A DNA stretch of 64,000 nt from JAKACA01 sp052143575 (GTDB taxonomy: Bacteria > Actinomycetota > Acidimicrobiia > Acidimicrobiales > Bog-793): NCBI GenBank assembly GCA_052143575.1, contig JBKQSP010000029.1:1-64000 (forward strand). The letters are read 5' to 3'. Below are positions 46,624 to 55,822 of this stretch, in pieces. The first letter of the stretch is position 1; the number at the start of each line of letters is the position of its first letter. The notes under the pieces were generated by a model that saw only the letters and a program-made list of their open reading frames with translations, was not told the DNA's origin and made no database searches. Both the position numbers and the translations under genes were made by a program.

Positions 46624-47823
46624 TCACGACGGGAGCGAATCCAGTCGAAGCTCGACCACGTGGACGCGCCGCGACCCGAGCCTGCATCCGCCCCGCGCAT
46701 TCCAGTAGCCGACGCAGCCGTCCCATGAGCCGTAGGCGAGCCACGCCTTCTTGTCCGGAGTCTCCACAGCCGTTCCGCTACCGGGCCCGATGACCGTGTG
46801 CGGCGGAAAGTCGCCTGTACGCAGGATTGGAGCGTCGCCTACCGGTGTCCGATCACACGAGCCAGATGTCAGTGAGCTCCAGCTCCCACAATCGATGATG
46901 CCCTCTTCATAGCCCGAGCTGTCCCAGATGCCGGTCGCAAAGAGCAAGAAGAAGTCGTTCTCACTCGTTATAAGGGGGGCCGGCGCTTCCAGTGTCGAGT
47001 CATGAACGTAGCGGGCGAACGTACCCGGAGCGCCCGTGATGGCTGACTGCGAGGCAAGCGTCCGTGTCGTGCCGGGCACGAGGGCAGTTCCGGCGGAATC
47101 GAGTCGTGACATCTGGATCGTCGCGGCGGGGCCCCCGGAGACATTGCCGTCCTTCCAGAGAAGGTAGTTTCGGTCGTCGTGGCTGAACGGCTCCGGGTCA
47201 ATTGCTCCATCGGGGGAGCAAACGAGCCCCGAGCCGTCAGGAACCTGCCACGAACCAACGAGGCTGGTAGCCGTCGCGTAGTACAGGCAGTAGTACGCGG
47301 AGTCGACAGCCGGAGGGTTCAGTTGGGCGCGCTGCATGCATGAGTCCGGCGCGCTCGCGCTCGCCATGTCGAACCACATCACATAGCCGCCCGCCGCCTT
47401 GAAGACACCAGGGGCCTCCATCGGGCACCCGTTGACGTCCCACGCGGGAGCGCTCACTGCGTTGCTGCTGGGCCCGCTCTGCCAGCTGCAGCCAGCCTGG
47501 GCGCATCGATAGATCAATTGCTCTCTCGTGATGTCGTCCCGCGAGGGATCGTCCTTGGTCGGATGTCGAGCGTCGGCATACTCGTCGGCCGACGAGAAGG
47601 CTTCGTAGACGGCGTCTCTGTGTGTATCGGAGAGGCGCACGATGGACGGGTCAGCCGCATCGACGGCGGACAATGCCGGGGTCTCGAGATCGCATGTCAA
47701 TCCTCGCGAGATGCACGTGACGTGAACGACGGCAGCCTCCACCGGTGCCACCCGCAAGGTCAGGGTCACCGGCAAGAGGACCACGGCTGAGGTCAACAAG
47801 GCGGCGCTACGTCTCGCCGCCAT
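46624..47823 (-). CDS. Secreted glycoside hydrolase family 43-like protein
   Basis: Secreted protein of 399 residues with a signal peptide starting MAARRSAALLTSAVVLLPV. The five-bladed propeller fold of GH43 is suggested by DAADPSIVRL (a catalytic Asp region), CPMEAPGVFKAAGGYVMWF, IDPEPFSHDDRNYLLWKDG and LEAPAPLITSENDFFLLFATG with the likely acid Glu. Eight or more cysteines imply disulfides. An ATG 102 bp upstream is an alternative start. Expected to act on plant arabinan or xylan-type polymers outside the cell. Confidence 0.78.
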   Translation of the reverse strand: MAARRSAALLTSAVVLLPVTLTLRVAPVEAAVVHVTCISRGLTCDLETPALSAVDAADPSIVRLSDTHRDAVYEAFSSADEYADARHPTKDDPSRDDITREQLIYRCAQAGCSWQSGPSSNAVSAPAWDVNGCPMEAPGVFKAAGGYVMWFDMASASAPDSCMQRAQLNPPAVDSAYYCLYYATATSLVGSWQVPDGSGLVCSPDGAIDPEPFSHDDRNYLLWKDGNVSGGPAATIQMSRLDSAGTALVPGTTRTLASQSAITGAPGTFARYVHDSTLEAPAPLITSENDFFLLFATGIWDSSGYEEGIIDCGSWSSLTSGSCDRTPVGDAPILRTGDFPPHTVIGPGSGTAVETPDKKAWLAYGSWDGCVGYWNARGGCRLGSRRVHVVELRLDSLPS

Positions 47824-48177
47824 CGGTCGCGCCCTGGTCGCGGCCGTGCTCGAGCTCGTCGTCGTGGTGGCACTTCTGCCGTCGCCCACCCCTCGGCCTC
47901 TCCCGAAACGCTTCTTCACCGGCATCCCCCAGCCATGCAGTGGTCCGAAGAGCCTCGGACAACATCTCACGATTGAGCGGTCTCCGCTTGTTGGGCGTCC
48001 GGAGTGCCCACGTCGGGAGTTCTCGGACACAGCCCAGTCAGGCGCGATGATCACATTCCGAGACCCTGACGATGTCCGGCTCGAGTTCTTTTCCGCCCGG
48101 AGCTTCCAGTCGATGTCGATGCTGCGGCGGCACCTCTGCGGCGGGGCTGTTGGGTCACCGCCTCGTACAGCGGTCTC
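47824..48177. other. Intergenic stretch with a VOC fragment
   Basis: About 350 bp between the GH43-like gene and the desaturase gene end. It contains the C-terminal piece of a VOC gene described separately, and nothing else I can recognise. It should also hold the GH43 gene promoter. Confidence 0.5.
48038..48106 (+). pseudogene. C-terminal fragment of a VOC/glyoxalase gene
   Basis: The frame reads GAMITFRDPDDVRLEFFSA, the classic last strand of glyoxalase-fold proteins (RDPD-x-x-x-LEFF). Only about 20 residues are recognisable, without start. It is a relic of a lost gene on the plus strand. Confidence 0.45.
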
Positions 48178-49266
48178 TTAAGCTACGCCGGCGCCCTGGG
48201 GCACGAATGCGCCGTCTGCCACGGCTCGGACGTGGGAGATGATCTGCCGGTACGAGCCGAGCACGCTCGCCTCGCAGTACGTGAGCTCGCTTTCGACACA
48301 GAATGCTCGCACGAGGCTCTGGGCGCGTACCAGGTTTGGCCGCGGCATCGTCGGGAAGAGATGGTGCTCGATCTGGTAGTTGAGGCCGCCGAGCATGAGG
48401 GTGACCAACCACCCGCCGGTGACGTTACGGGCAGTGATGACCTGGCGGCGTGCGAAGCCCAACTTCGCGTCGGCGTCGATGACGGCCATGCCCTTGTGGT
48501 TCGGTGCGAAGCTGCAGCCCAGGTAGAGCGAGAAGAGCCCTTGCTGGACGGCGATGAAGGCGACCGCCTTGAGGGGGGACAGCACCCAGAACACGACGGT
48601 CAGATAGAGGGCGATGTGCGCGGCGATGAGCACGCCCTCGAGAGCGGCGGCGCGATCCCGCTGCCGGACGAGCTTCTGGATGCCAGAGATGTGCAGGCCG
48701 AGGCTCCGAAAGAGCATGAGCGGAAAGAAGAGCTGGGCCTGGCGGGCGGCAAGCAGCTGTCCGAGGCTGCGCCGTCCACCTGCACGCTGGCCCGCCGAGG
48801 AGAAGTCGACGAATCCTTCGCCCATGTCAGGGTCGAGGTTCACTTGGTTGGGGTGTGCGTGATGTGCATTGTGCTTGGGAACCCACCAGCCGAAGCACAC
48901 GCCGACCAAGGCGTTCCCGACCGTCAGTCCGAGCATCCGGTTGGCGCGGCGAGATCGGAACACCTGTAGGTGTCCGGCGTCATGGCCGAGGAAGCCCAGC
49001 TGGGTGAACATCACCCCAAGGAAGGCGGCGACACCGAGCGTGTCCCAGGAGTTGCCCAGGACCAGCAATGCTGCCCATCCGGCAGCGAACAAGGCGATGG
49101 TGAGAGCGATCTTCAGGCTGTAATAGCCCGGCCGGCGCTCGAGGAGGCCGGCCTCGCGGATCTTTACGGCGAGGGAACGAAAATTTCCCGTGGTGGAGTC
49201 GACGGTGGCTGGTTGCACGAGCTCTCTTCCAAATCTGTCCGAGAGCGCCACCAGGGTCTGGGGCAA
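48178..49266 (-). CDS. Membrane fatty acid desaturase
   Basis: Di-iron acyl desaturase of 362 residues. Three histidine boxes: HDAGH (95-99), HNAHH (132-136 with the preceding residue pattern) and QIEHH near residue 300, the front-end/linoleoyl-type set. Four transmembrane helices surround them. It introduces double bonds into membrane fatty acids using oxygen and electrons from a ferredoxin or similar carrier. No reductase is adjacent. Confidence 0.95.
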   Translation of the reverse strand: MPQTLVALSDRFGRELVQPATVDSTTGNFRSLAVKIREAGLLERRPGYYSLKIALTIALFAAGWAALLVLGNSWDTLGVAAFLGVMFTQLGFLGHDAGHLQVFRSRRANRMLGLTVGNALVGVCFGWWVPKHNAHHAHPNQVNLDPDMGEGFVDFSSAGQRAGGRRSLGQLLAARQAQLFFPLMLFRSLGLHISGIQKLVRQRDRAAALEGVLIAAHIALYLTVVFWVLSPLKAVAFIAVQQGLFSLYLGCSFAPNHKGMAVIDADAKLGFARRQVITARNVTGGWLVTLMLGGLNYQIEHHLFPTMPRPNLVRAQSLVRAFCVESELTYCEASVLGSYRQIISHVRAVADGAFVPQGAGVA

Positions 49267-49419
49267 CGCTGAGAGCCATGAACTCTCACGAGTTCACCAG
49301 CATATTCCTCCCGCGGCCCGAGTGAAGGTCACGGCTTCGAGCGGGCGTCGGCCGTTCCGCCCGACCGACTGCTCGAGGGTTTCTCGTCCGTCGGAACGGA
49401 GGCCGGTAAGCAGCGCGTT

Positions 49420-50160
49420 TCAGCTCTCGCGTGCCTGCGGTTCCTCAATGAAGACTTGCGTCTCGCGCTTCGAGGCGCGTTCGACGATGTCAGCGGCAAT
49501 CTCGCGCAGCTTCCGGTTCTCGCGCTGCGATGCTCGAGCGAGGATCTGAAACGCCTCCTCCGGACTGTGCCCGCCGGCCGCCATGACGATGCCGATGGCA
49601 TAGTCGATGGTCGCTCGCGAGTTCATCGCCTGGGTCAGGTTCTCGCTCAGGAGCCGGGCATCCCAATACACCTGAGCGTTGACGAGAACGATGGAGGCAT
49701 GGTCGGCAAAACGTTGGACTCGCTCGGCCGACTTGTCGCCGAAGGCGTGGGACGGGTGCGCGTACAGGTTGAGCGCTCCGAGGCACTCGTCGCGCCCCAT
49801 CAAGGGTACCGAGAGTGTGGAATGGATTCCGGCCGCCGCCGCCGCTCGGGCAAAGTCGGGCCATCTCGTGTCCTCGAGGGTCGAGTCGATCCGAAAGACC
49901 TCGCGGTGGCGGAACGCATCGAGACAGGGTCCTGCCCCCGTGATGTACTGGTTCTCATCGAGCTCGGGGGAGGTCGGATCCGTGTACACGCCTGTGCGAG
50001 GCTTGCCCTCGACGAGCATGGTGATGCCGGCAAAGCCCGCCGGCGCCGCCTGGCAGGCGAGCTGAGCGACACGGAGCAGGGTGTCTCCCAAGGTGCCGTC
50101 ATGCACGAAGAAACGCGCCAAGGCGGCGAAGCTCGCGGCCACGCCTTCATCGTCAGGCAC
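49420..50160 (-). CDS. GAF and ANTAR domain protein
   Basis: Protein of 246 residues: a GAF sensor (about 30-165, with YITGAGPCLDAFRHREVFRID and LSVPLMGRDECLGALNLYA) and a C-terminal ANTAR RNA-binding domain (NLTQAMNSRATIDYAIGIVMA, EEAFQILARASQRENRKLREIA). ANTAR proteins act as antiterminators. The GTG start has AGGAG five bases ahead; the longer frame upstream is not coding. Its target RNA is not visible. Confidence 0.93.
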   Translation of the reverse strand: MPDDEGVAASFAALARFFVHDGTLGDTLLRVAQLACQAAPAGFAGITMLVEGKPRTGVYTDPTSPELDENQYITGAGPCLDAFRHREVFRIDSTLEDTRWPDFARAAAAAGIHSTLSVPLMGRDECLGALNLYAHPSHAFGDKSAERVQRFADHASIVLVNAQVYWDARLLSENLTQAMNSRATIDYAIGIVMAAGGHSPEEAFQILARASQRENRKLREIAADIVERASKRETQVFIEEPQARES

Positions 50161-50293
50161 AGGGACTCCTGGCTCGGGTTTGAGCCAGTCGGATAACCCA
50201 CGGGTCCGAAGGAGATGAGCCGACTCAAGCGGTCTCACCAGGCTACCAGAGCGACTCGCGCTCGAACTCAGTCGAGCGGTTGGACAAGCCTCC

Positions 50294-51226
50294 TCATGGG
50301 GCCAGCTCGAGCGCGCTCCGGTTCCAGCCGCCGAGCTCGGCTGCCGCCTCGTAGGTGCTTTGCAAGAAGGCGAGCAGCAACGCGTCAGGGTCCTCTGCCC
50401 GGCGCACGGCGGCATAGGGGAGCACGAACTCGCGAAGGCCGCCGTCGTACGAAGCAGCTCCGGGCTCGACCGGCCATTCAGGAAAGCCGTCGGGCTCGGG
50501 ATAGCAGTAGGAGTAGAAGGAACCCTCAGCGCTTCCTCCTGGCCAGAAACCGCAACTGCTCACCTCGTGGCTGTAGGCGATCTCCATGACCCAATCGGCG
50601 CAGTTGGGCACGCCGCCCGAGTGTTTCGGAGCCGGCCGACCCGAGAAGCGGGACGCCGCCAGATCCGCCGCCCCCCAGAAGAAATGCACGGGACTGGCTT
50701 TGCCGACAAAGCGTGCCCGGAATCTCGACATGACACGATGCGCCTGCAAGAGGGCCAGCCAGAACCGGTGGGCGGCGGCGGCGTCGTAGGAGCAGTGCCG
50801 CTCGTCTTCTGCGAATGGGATCGCCTCCGGTAGCTCCACCGGCCTTGCGAGGATCACCACGTCGACGTGGAGGCTTGCCAGGGCGTCCATTGTCGCCCGA
50901 TAGAAGTCGGCGACCGATCGCGGCTCCAGTGCGATCGTACGTGTTTCGCCCACGGACGATCGAAGCACCAGGACGTGATCAACGAAGTCGAAGTCGATCG
51001 CCAAACCCCGGCCGTCTGTGTGCATGAGCGACGTCGTCAACCCGCGGGCCGAGACGTAGAGCGGGACCTGCCACCAGTGGTTCGCCATCGGTTCGAGCGC
51101 CAGACGAACCTTGCCGACGACCTGAGTCCACAGATGCAGGGTGTCGCGGGTGTCCTCCCACGCCGACAGCGTGAGCTCGGGCCACTCCGCCGGCCCCATC
51201 GGTCCGAAGCGTTCCGGGGCGCTCAC
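50294..51226 (-). CDS. DUF5996 family protein
   Basis: Protein of 310 residues. Conserved features are WPELTLSAWEDTRDTLHLW, NHWWQVPLYVSARGLTTSL and SPVHFFWGAADLAASRFSG. It is a widespread but uncharacterised family. Its start overlaps the stop of the YoaK-like gene upstream by four bases, so the two are an operon. Confidence 0.93.
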   Translation of the reverse strand: MSAPERFGPMGPAEWPELTLSAWEDTRDTLHLWTQVVGKVRLALEPMANHWWQVPLYVSARGLTTSLMHTDGRGLAIDFDFVDHVLVLRSSVGETRTIALEPRSVADFYRATMDALASLHVDVVILARPVELPEAIPFAEDERHCSYDAAAAHRFWLALLQAHRVMSRFRARFVGKASPVHFFWGAADLAASRFSGRPAPKHSGGVPNCADWVMEIAYSHEVSSCGFWPGGSAEGSFYSYCYPEPDGFPEWPVEPGAASYDGGLREFVLPYAAVRRAEDPDALLLAFLQSTYEAAAELGGWNRSALELAP

Positions 51227-51966
51227 GACACGGCCTCGACGCGCGCCCAGCTGGGCGTCGATCGTCCGAGCAGCCCGCTCGTTGCCGCCACGCTGCCGGT
51301 GATCACGAGGGCGATGCCGAGGGGATAGACGAGATGAGAATGCACCACGAAGGCTGCGCCGATCACGGCGCCCGCCAGCATGGCGGCGATGGAGATGGTT
51401 CGGCGCCCGCCTTTGGCCCCCTTTCCACCGGCGACCGTGCTGTCAGCAGACATGCCCGTGATGGTCAAGGTGAGGACCGTGGTGGTGAGATCCGGGACCG
51501 CCAGCCTGCGAGCGGCGGCGTTCTGCACTCCCATCGCCACGGCCAAGGCGACAATGAGGCCATACCGATCACCCGGCGAGACGGGAATGGCGCTGAGCGA
51601 TGCCACGATCACGGCAGTTGCCAGGAAGACGCTCTGCACCGCTGCGGCGATGCTGAGGTGTCGACCTCGGTGCTCTCCGAAGCGAGACCCGATCCTGCCG
51701 CCGACGAGCGCCCCGACGGCGAACGAGGCAACGGCGGCGACGGATGCAGTGATGGAGAACCCTGGGGCGCCCACCAGGGCGAAGCCGAGCAGCACGACGT
51801 TTCCGGTCATGTTGGCTACAAAGACGTGGCCGAGCACGAGGTAGCTGAACGAGTCAACCAACCCGGTGACGAGGGTCATCGCCACCAGCAGCGGTGGCAG
51901 CGGCCCGTTTCTGCCCGTGCGCTCGGGAAGAATCGTCTCGCGGACCTCGGCGAAGAATGCGCTCAT
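51223..51966 (-). CDS. YoaK (DUF1275) family membrane protein
   Basis: Membrane protein of 247 residues with six helices. Family marks are VTGLVDSFSYLVLGHVFVANMTGN and MGVQNAAARRLAVPDLTTTVLT. Function is not established; transport is suspected. Start chosen at MSAFFAEV, as the upstream frame extension is shadow sequence. Coupled to the DUF5996 gene. Confidence 0.92.
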   Translation of the reverse strand: MSAFFAEVRETILPERTGRNGPLPPLLVAMTLVTGLVDSFSYLVLGHVFVANMTGNVVLLGFALVGAPGFSITASVAAVASFAVGALVGGRIGSRFGEHRGRHLSIAAAVQSVFLATAVIVASLSAIPVSPGDRYGLIVALAVAMGVQNAAARRLAVPDLTTTVLTLTITGMSADSTVAGGKGAKGGRRTISIAAMLAGAVIGAAFVVHSHLVYPLGIALVITGSVAATSGLLGRSTPSWARVEAVS

Positions 51967-52036
51967 GCGGACCCCCGGATTGAGGTGAGGCGGCTCGTCG
52001 TCGGCTCGGCGCTCACCTGCCGAGCATTGCGCGACT

Positions 52037-52231
52037 TTAAATGACCGAGCGTTCCTTCGACGGCGGCGCCGCCTGTGCATGAGGCGGCCAGGGCCGGATC
52101 ACCACAAGCTCCTCGTCCACGCCGCGGCCGTCGAGGACATCGATGCATCCGGCGACGACCGCCGCCCGCCCTCGTCGCCCGCACTCCGACTCGACGCTCT
52201 GACGAGGGCTCATGCCCCAGGTGCCCGCCAC
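52037..52231 (-). CDS. Possible small protein of unknown function
   Basis: A GTG-started frame of 64 residues with ECGRRGRAAVVAGCIDVLDG and VDEELVVI, which has protein-like hydrophobic spacing. I do not recognise the family with certainty. It lies upstream of the YoaK-like gene on the same strand, within the 328 bp gap before the mechanosensitive channel gene. It may be a remnant. Confidence 0.3.
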   Translation of the reverse strand: MAGTWGMSPRQSVESECGRRGRAAVVAGCIDVLDGRGVDEELVVIRPWPPHAQAAPPSKERSVI

Positions 52232-52293
52232 CGATCCAGTATGCGTGGACGTCGTCGCCCCGACTGCGTGACGGCGCCGGCAAGGCGGTCAGA

Positions 52294-53175
52294 ATGGAGG
52301 TAATGCTGGCGTCTGTCACCTCGCTCTCCGATTTCAGTCTGTGGGCTCGCACTGACGGGCTCGAGATCGTGATGCTCGTGACCGGCGCGTTCCTCGTGTC
52401 TCGTGCGGCCACCTCGATCAGCCGCTTTATGACGGGGCGGATCGACCGGCAGATCCCGGCGACCGACGAGCTCGTGCGGTCGCAGGTCGCAAAGCACCGC
52501 CATGCCGTGACGAGCGTCGTGACGGGCGCTTTGCAGGTCGTCCTGTACGTCGTCGTGGCTGTACTGGTCTTGGAGAGATTCGGCGTTCCCCTCGCCACGC
52601 TCGTGGCGCCCGCCGCTGCGCTCGGGGTCGGTCTCGGCTTCGGAGCCCAAACGCTCGTTCAGGATCTGTTGGCCGGCTTCTTCATCGTGTCGGAACGCCA
52701 ATACGGCTACGGAGACATCGTCGAGATCAAGACGGTCGTCGGGACCGCCGTCGTAACCGGGACCGTAGAGGAGGTCACGCTCCGGGTGACCCGGCTGCGA
52801 ACCGTCAACGGCGAGGTTGTCTTCGTGCCGAATGGTCAGATCCTGCTCACAACGAATCTTTCTCGCGACTGGGCCCGAGCCGTGATCGATGTGCCCGTTC
52901 CGGCCACGGCTGACGTCAGCACGGTGACGAAGGTGCTGCGCGAGGTCGGCCAGGCTGCCTTTGCCGACGAGACGTTGCGCCCGTTGCTTCTCGATGTGCC
53001 GTCGGTCATGGGAATCGAGTCGATCTCCGTCGACCAATTCGAGGTCCGCGTCGTGGCGCGTACCCTGCCGGGCAAGCAGTTCCAAGTGGGCCGCACACTG
53101 CGCGAGCACATCTCAATTGCCTTGCGCGAAGCAGGGATCATCTCGGCGGGTGTCAGCATCGAGACAGGCTCGTGA
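52294..53175 (+). CDS. MscS-type mechanosensitive ion channel
   Basis: Channel protein of 293 residues with about three helices in the N-terminal third and the pore helix LVAPAAALGVGLGFGAQTL-VQDL. The beta domain follows (YGYGDIVEIKTVVGTAVVTG and VFVPNGQILLTTN, matching the MscS VPN motif). It releases solutes upon osmotic downshock. ATG chosen at MEVMLA with a purine-rich stretch ahead. Its stop overlaps the next gene. Confidence 0.93.
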   Translation: MEVMLASVTSLSDFSLWARTDGLEIVMLVTGAFLVSRAATSISRFMTGRIDRQIPATDELVRSQVAKHRHAVTSVVTGALQVVLYVVVAVLVLERFGVPLATLVAPAAALGVGLGFGAQTLVQDLLAGFFIVSERQYGYGDIVEIKTVVGTAVVTGTVEEVTLRVTRLRTVNGEVVFVPNGQILLTTNLSRDWARAVIDVPVPATADVSTVTKVLREVGQAAFADETLRPLLLDVPSVMGIESISVDQFEVRVVARTLPGKQFQVGRTLREHISIALREAGIISAGVSIETGS

Positions 53176-53534
53176 CAACCGTTGGCGAGTCGCCGGAGCG
53201 CCGTCGACCGGGGCGACTCCGCCTCTCCACGTGGATGGTGCTCGTCGTCTTCGTGGCGGCGCTCACCACGTACCTCTTCGTGCGTCCGCCCTACGTCGTC
53301 GTCTACGTCGGACCGCGGGGCGTGGCCATCACCACGACGACGAGCGTGGCACGAGTCACGACGACGACTCACGGCACGAGGTCGACGACTTCGGTTTCGA
53401 GCACGTCTACGACGAACGCGACGACGACCACCGCCAAGAGCACGACGACGACCACGACGGCGGCGGTCTCGTCCTCGTCGAGCACGACGACGTCCGTTGC
53501 GGGTACCTCGTCGACCACTGCGCCTTCCCCGTAA
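53172..53534 (+). CDS. Single-pass membrane protein with Thr/Ser-rich tail
   Basis: Protein of 120 residues with a basic N-terminus, one helix at about 20-38 (WMVLVVFVAALTTYLFV) and a tail of about 65 residues, mostly Thr and Ser, encoded by repeated ACG/ACC codons. The GTG start overlaps the MscS stop by four bases. The tail should lie outside the cell and could be O-mannosylated or span the wall. No family known. Confidence 0.7.
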   Translation: MTTVGESPERRRPGRLRLSTWMVLVVFVAALTTYLFVRPPYVVVYVGPRGVAITTTTSVARVTTTTHGTRSTTSVSSTSTTNATTTTAKSTTTTTTAAVSSSSSTTTSVAGTSSTTAPSP

Positions 53535-53550
53535 CCGAGACGGGCGGAAC

Positions 53551-54360
53551 CTACGTGCGGCGGGGCGCCCAGCTGAACCTACGCAGGGCGATGACGGCGG
53601 CGACCGCTCCCCAGATGGCGACGACGAACAGGTCATGCCAGGCCCAGGGCGAGACGCCAGGCTGAAACTTGAAGGGTGCTGAAACGGCAAGGAGGAAGTG
53701 GCGGACAGGGAAATAGTTCGAGAACTTCGCCAAGCCGGAGTTCGCCTTGAGCGGGAACCAGAGCCCCGACAGGAACAGCAGCACGAAGAAGACGATGCTC
53801 GTCACTGGCCCAGCGGTTTCCTGGTTCGGTATCACCGTGCTCATGGCGATCCCCATGGCCACGAAGCTCACGATCCCCACGAGGAGCACGACGGCGAAGG
53901 CTGCCACCGCCTGGGGCAGGCGAACGCCGTACCCCAGCCTGCCGATGAGCAGCAACAGCAACACCTGAACCAATGCGACGATCATCGTGCTCACAAAGAT
54001 GGACATGAGCAGCACCCAGGTGGGCAGCGGGCTCAGCCGCAGCCGTTTGAGCAGCCCGGTCTCGCGGCGCACCACGAGGTTGATGGCGAGCGTCGTGAAA
54101 CAGGCCGCCATCACGCCGTAGGCGACGAATGCCGGCACGTAGTACTGAACCAGCTTGATGTTGCCGAGGTAGCTGATCCGTGAATTGCCGGCGCTCGCTC
54201 CGAGCAGGACCAAGAAGACCACGGAGAACCCGACCGTGAAGACGGCACCGACCCGGTTCACCCAGAAGGCGAGTTGCTCGTAGCGGACCTGGTGGGCGAC
54301 GAGGCCGACGTCGCCCAGCCCGCCTACCGACGGGTTCTGCGTGACGGCGTCGTCGCTCAC
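53551..54360 (-). CDS. ABC-2 type permease
   Basis: Membrane protein of 269 residues. ABC-2 marks: VVRRETGLLKRLRLSPLPTWV and FFVLLFLSGLWFPLKA. Six helices. Its start overlaps the ATPase stop by four bases, so the two are an exporter operon of the DrrA/DrrB type. Substrate unknown. Confidence 0.93.
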   Translation of the reverse strand: MSDDAVTQNPSVGGLGDVGLVAHQVRYEQLAFWVNRVGAVFTVGFSVVFLVLLGASAGNSRISYLGNIKLVQYYVPAFVAYGVMAACFTTLAINLVVRRETGLLKRLRLSPLPTWVLLMSIFVSTMIVALVQVLLLLLIGRLGYGVRLPQAVAAFAVVLLVGIVSFVAMGIAMSTVIPNQETAGPVTSIVFFVLLFLSGLWFPLKANSGLAKFSNYFPVRHFLLAVSAPFKFQPGVSPWAWHDLFVVAIWGAVAAVIALRRFSWAPRRT

Positions 54361-55283
54361 GTCCTCGCTCCCGTCGCCTCGTCGTCGTCGTGGTTCGTGA
54401 GGCCGAGGTAGATGTCCTCCAAGGTGACGCGGAAGACGCTGAGCCCCGTGAGCTCGACGTCACCTGCCAGCGCCCAGTTGGCGATTTGGGCGAGCACCGC
54501 GATCTCCCCGTCGGTGACGATGTCGACCGTGTTGCCGCGGACGACGGTGGGCGTCACGGGAAGGTCGCCGGCGGCCGTGCCGGTGGGAAGCGTGAATCGG
54601 ATCGTCACGTTGCCGCGGTCACGCCCTCCGAGGGAAGACGGCGTCCCACTGGCGACGATCCGGCCACGCGAGAGCACGGCCACGCGGTGCGCCAGCGCCT
54701 CGACTTCGTCCATGTAGTGGCTGGAGAGCACGACGGTCGTGCCGTTTGACGCCAGACCGCGGATGAGGTCCCACGTCGTGCGGCGGGCCGCCGGGTCGAG
54801 GCCGGTTGTCGGCTCGTCGAGGAACAACAGCTCGGGGTTGCCGACGATGCCGAGCCCGACGTCCAACCGCCGCTGCTGACCCCCGGAGAGCGTCTTGACG
54901 TGTGCGTCCGACTTCTCGGCGAGGCCCACGAGCTCGATCACGTCGTCGACCGGACGTGGGCTCGGATAGAAGCCGGCGTTGCGCTCGAGCACCTGGCGGA
55001 CGGTGAAGAAGGGCTCTACTGCCAGCTCTTGAAGGACCACGCCGATCTTCGTGCGGAGCCAGCGCTGCTGGTGCCGGTGGCCCGGATCGACGCCGAGGAC
55101 GTGGACGTTTCCGCTGTCGCGGCGCACGAAGCCCTCCAAGATCTCGATGGACGTCGTCTTGCCGGCGCCGTTCGGTCCGAGGAGGGCGAAGACCTCACCG
55201 CGCTCGACCGCAAAGCTGACGTTGTCGACGGCATGGATCGGGCCGTACGACTTGCTCAGGCCCTCGACGCTGACAGCGGTCAC
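54357..55283 (-). CDS. ABC transporter ATP-binding protein (DrrA-like)
   Basis: ATPase of 308 residues. Walker A GPNGAGKTT, signature LSGGQQRRLDVGLG, Walker B LLFLDEPTTGLDP, switch His LSSHYMDE. The C-terminal extension ends with the usual LEDIYLGLT. GTG start TAVSVEGLSKSYG; the longer upstream frame is not coding. Powers the adjacent permease. Confidence 0.94.
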   Translation of the reverse strand: MTAVSVEGLSKSYGPIHAVDNVSFAVERGEVFALLGPNGAGKTTSIEILEGFVRRDSGNVHVLGVDPGHRHQQRWLRTKIGVVLQELAVEPFFTVRQVLERNAGFYPSPRPVDDVIELVGLAEKSDAHVKTLSGGQQRRLDVGLGIVGNPELLFLDEPTTGLDPAARRTTWDLIRGLASNGTTVVLSSHYMDEVEALAHRVAVLSRGRIVASGTPSSLGGRDRGNVTIRFTLPTGTAAGDLPVTPTVVRGNTVDIVTDGEIAVLAQIANWALAGDVELTGLSVFRVTLEDIYLGLTNHDDDEATGART

Positions 55284-55525
55284 CGGTCCCGTCCTCCCCG
55301 ATCTCGGCCTCAGTGGGTGTACCCGACAGCGAGCCCGGTCAAACAGCTCGGCGGCCACCCCTCTCGGGGAGCGTACCGAGTCGAGACCGAAGCAACGGCT
55401 CCTCATCCACGAGCCTGCAGCGCCGCCAGCCGAGCTTGGCGGTGCGTACAGGCAGTCTGCGAGTCCTGCCGAGCAGGTCGCTCGCTCACCGGTGACTTAC
55501 GCCTCGCCGGGTCGTCCAAACAGGG

Positions 55526-55822
55526 ATGACGGACGCCATTTCCTGGGCACGCGTCGTCGTCGTCTGGGCAGACGGCACCCGCGTCGTGCTCCAGCTCGGT
55601 GGGGCGGCCGCCCCGGATCTCGCCACCGTCCACTTGCTGGCCCGGCTCCAGCTCGCAGTGCGGCGCCGTGGCGGTCACCTTCGCCTGGAGGACGTGTCGT
55701 CCCCGTTGCGAGAGCTGCTCGAGCTGGCTGGTCTATGCCGGGAGGTGTGCGGGCAGATCGAAGGTCGGGAAGAGGCGCTCGACGTCGAGGAAGGAGTGGA
55801 TCCCGGCGACACGGTCGCCTGA
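55526..55822 (+). CDS. STAS-like protein convergent with a sigma gene
   Basis: Protein of 98 residues: ATVHLLARLQLAVRRRGGHLRL, then SPLRELLELAGL, a STAS-fold pattern often found as small companion of SigG-type sigma genes. The usual phosphorylatable serine motif is not evident. It overlaps the 3' end of the sigma gene on the opposite strand by 90 bp. It may be an anti-anti-sigma-like regulator; the role is inferred. Confidence 0.65.
   Translation: MTDAISWARVVVVWADGTRVVLQLGGAAAPDLATVHLLARLQLAVRRRGGHLRLEDVSSPLRELLELAGLCREVCGQIEGREEALDVEEGVDPGDTVA

Noticed and set aside
53340..53520. Tandem ACG-type repeats as a possible CRISPR or satellite array
   Set aside because: They are Thr/Ser codons in a real frame that starts in overlap with the MscS gene; no regular spacer structure.
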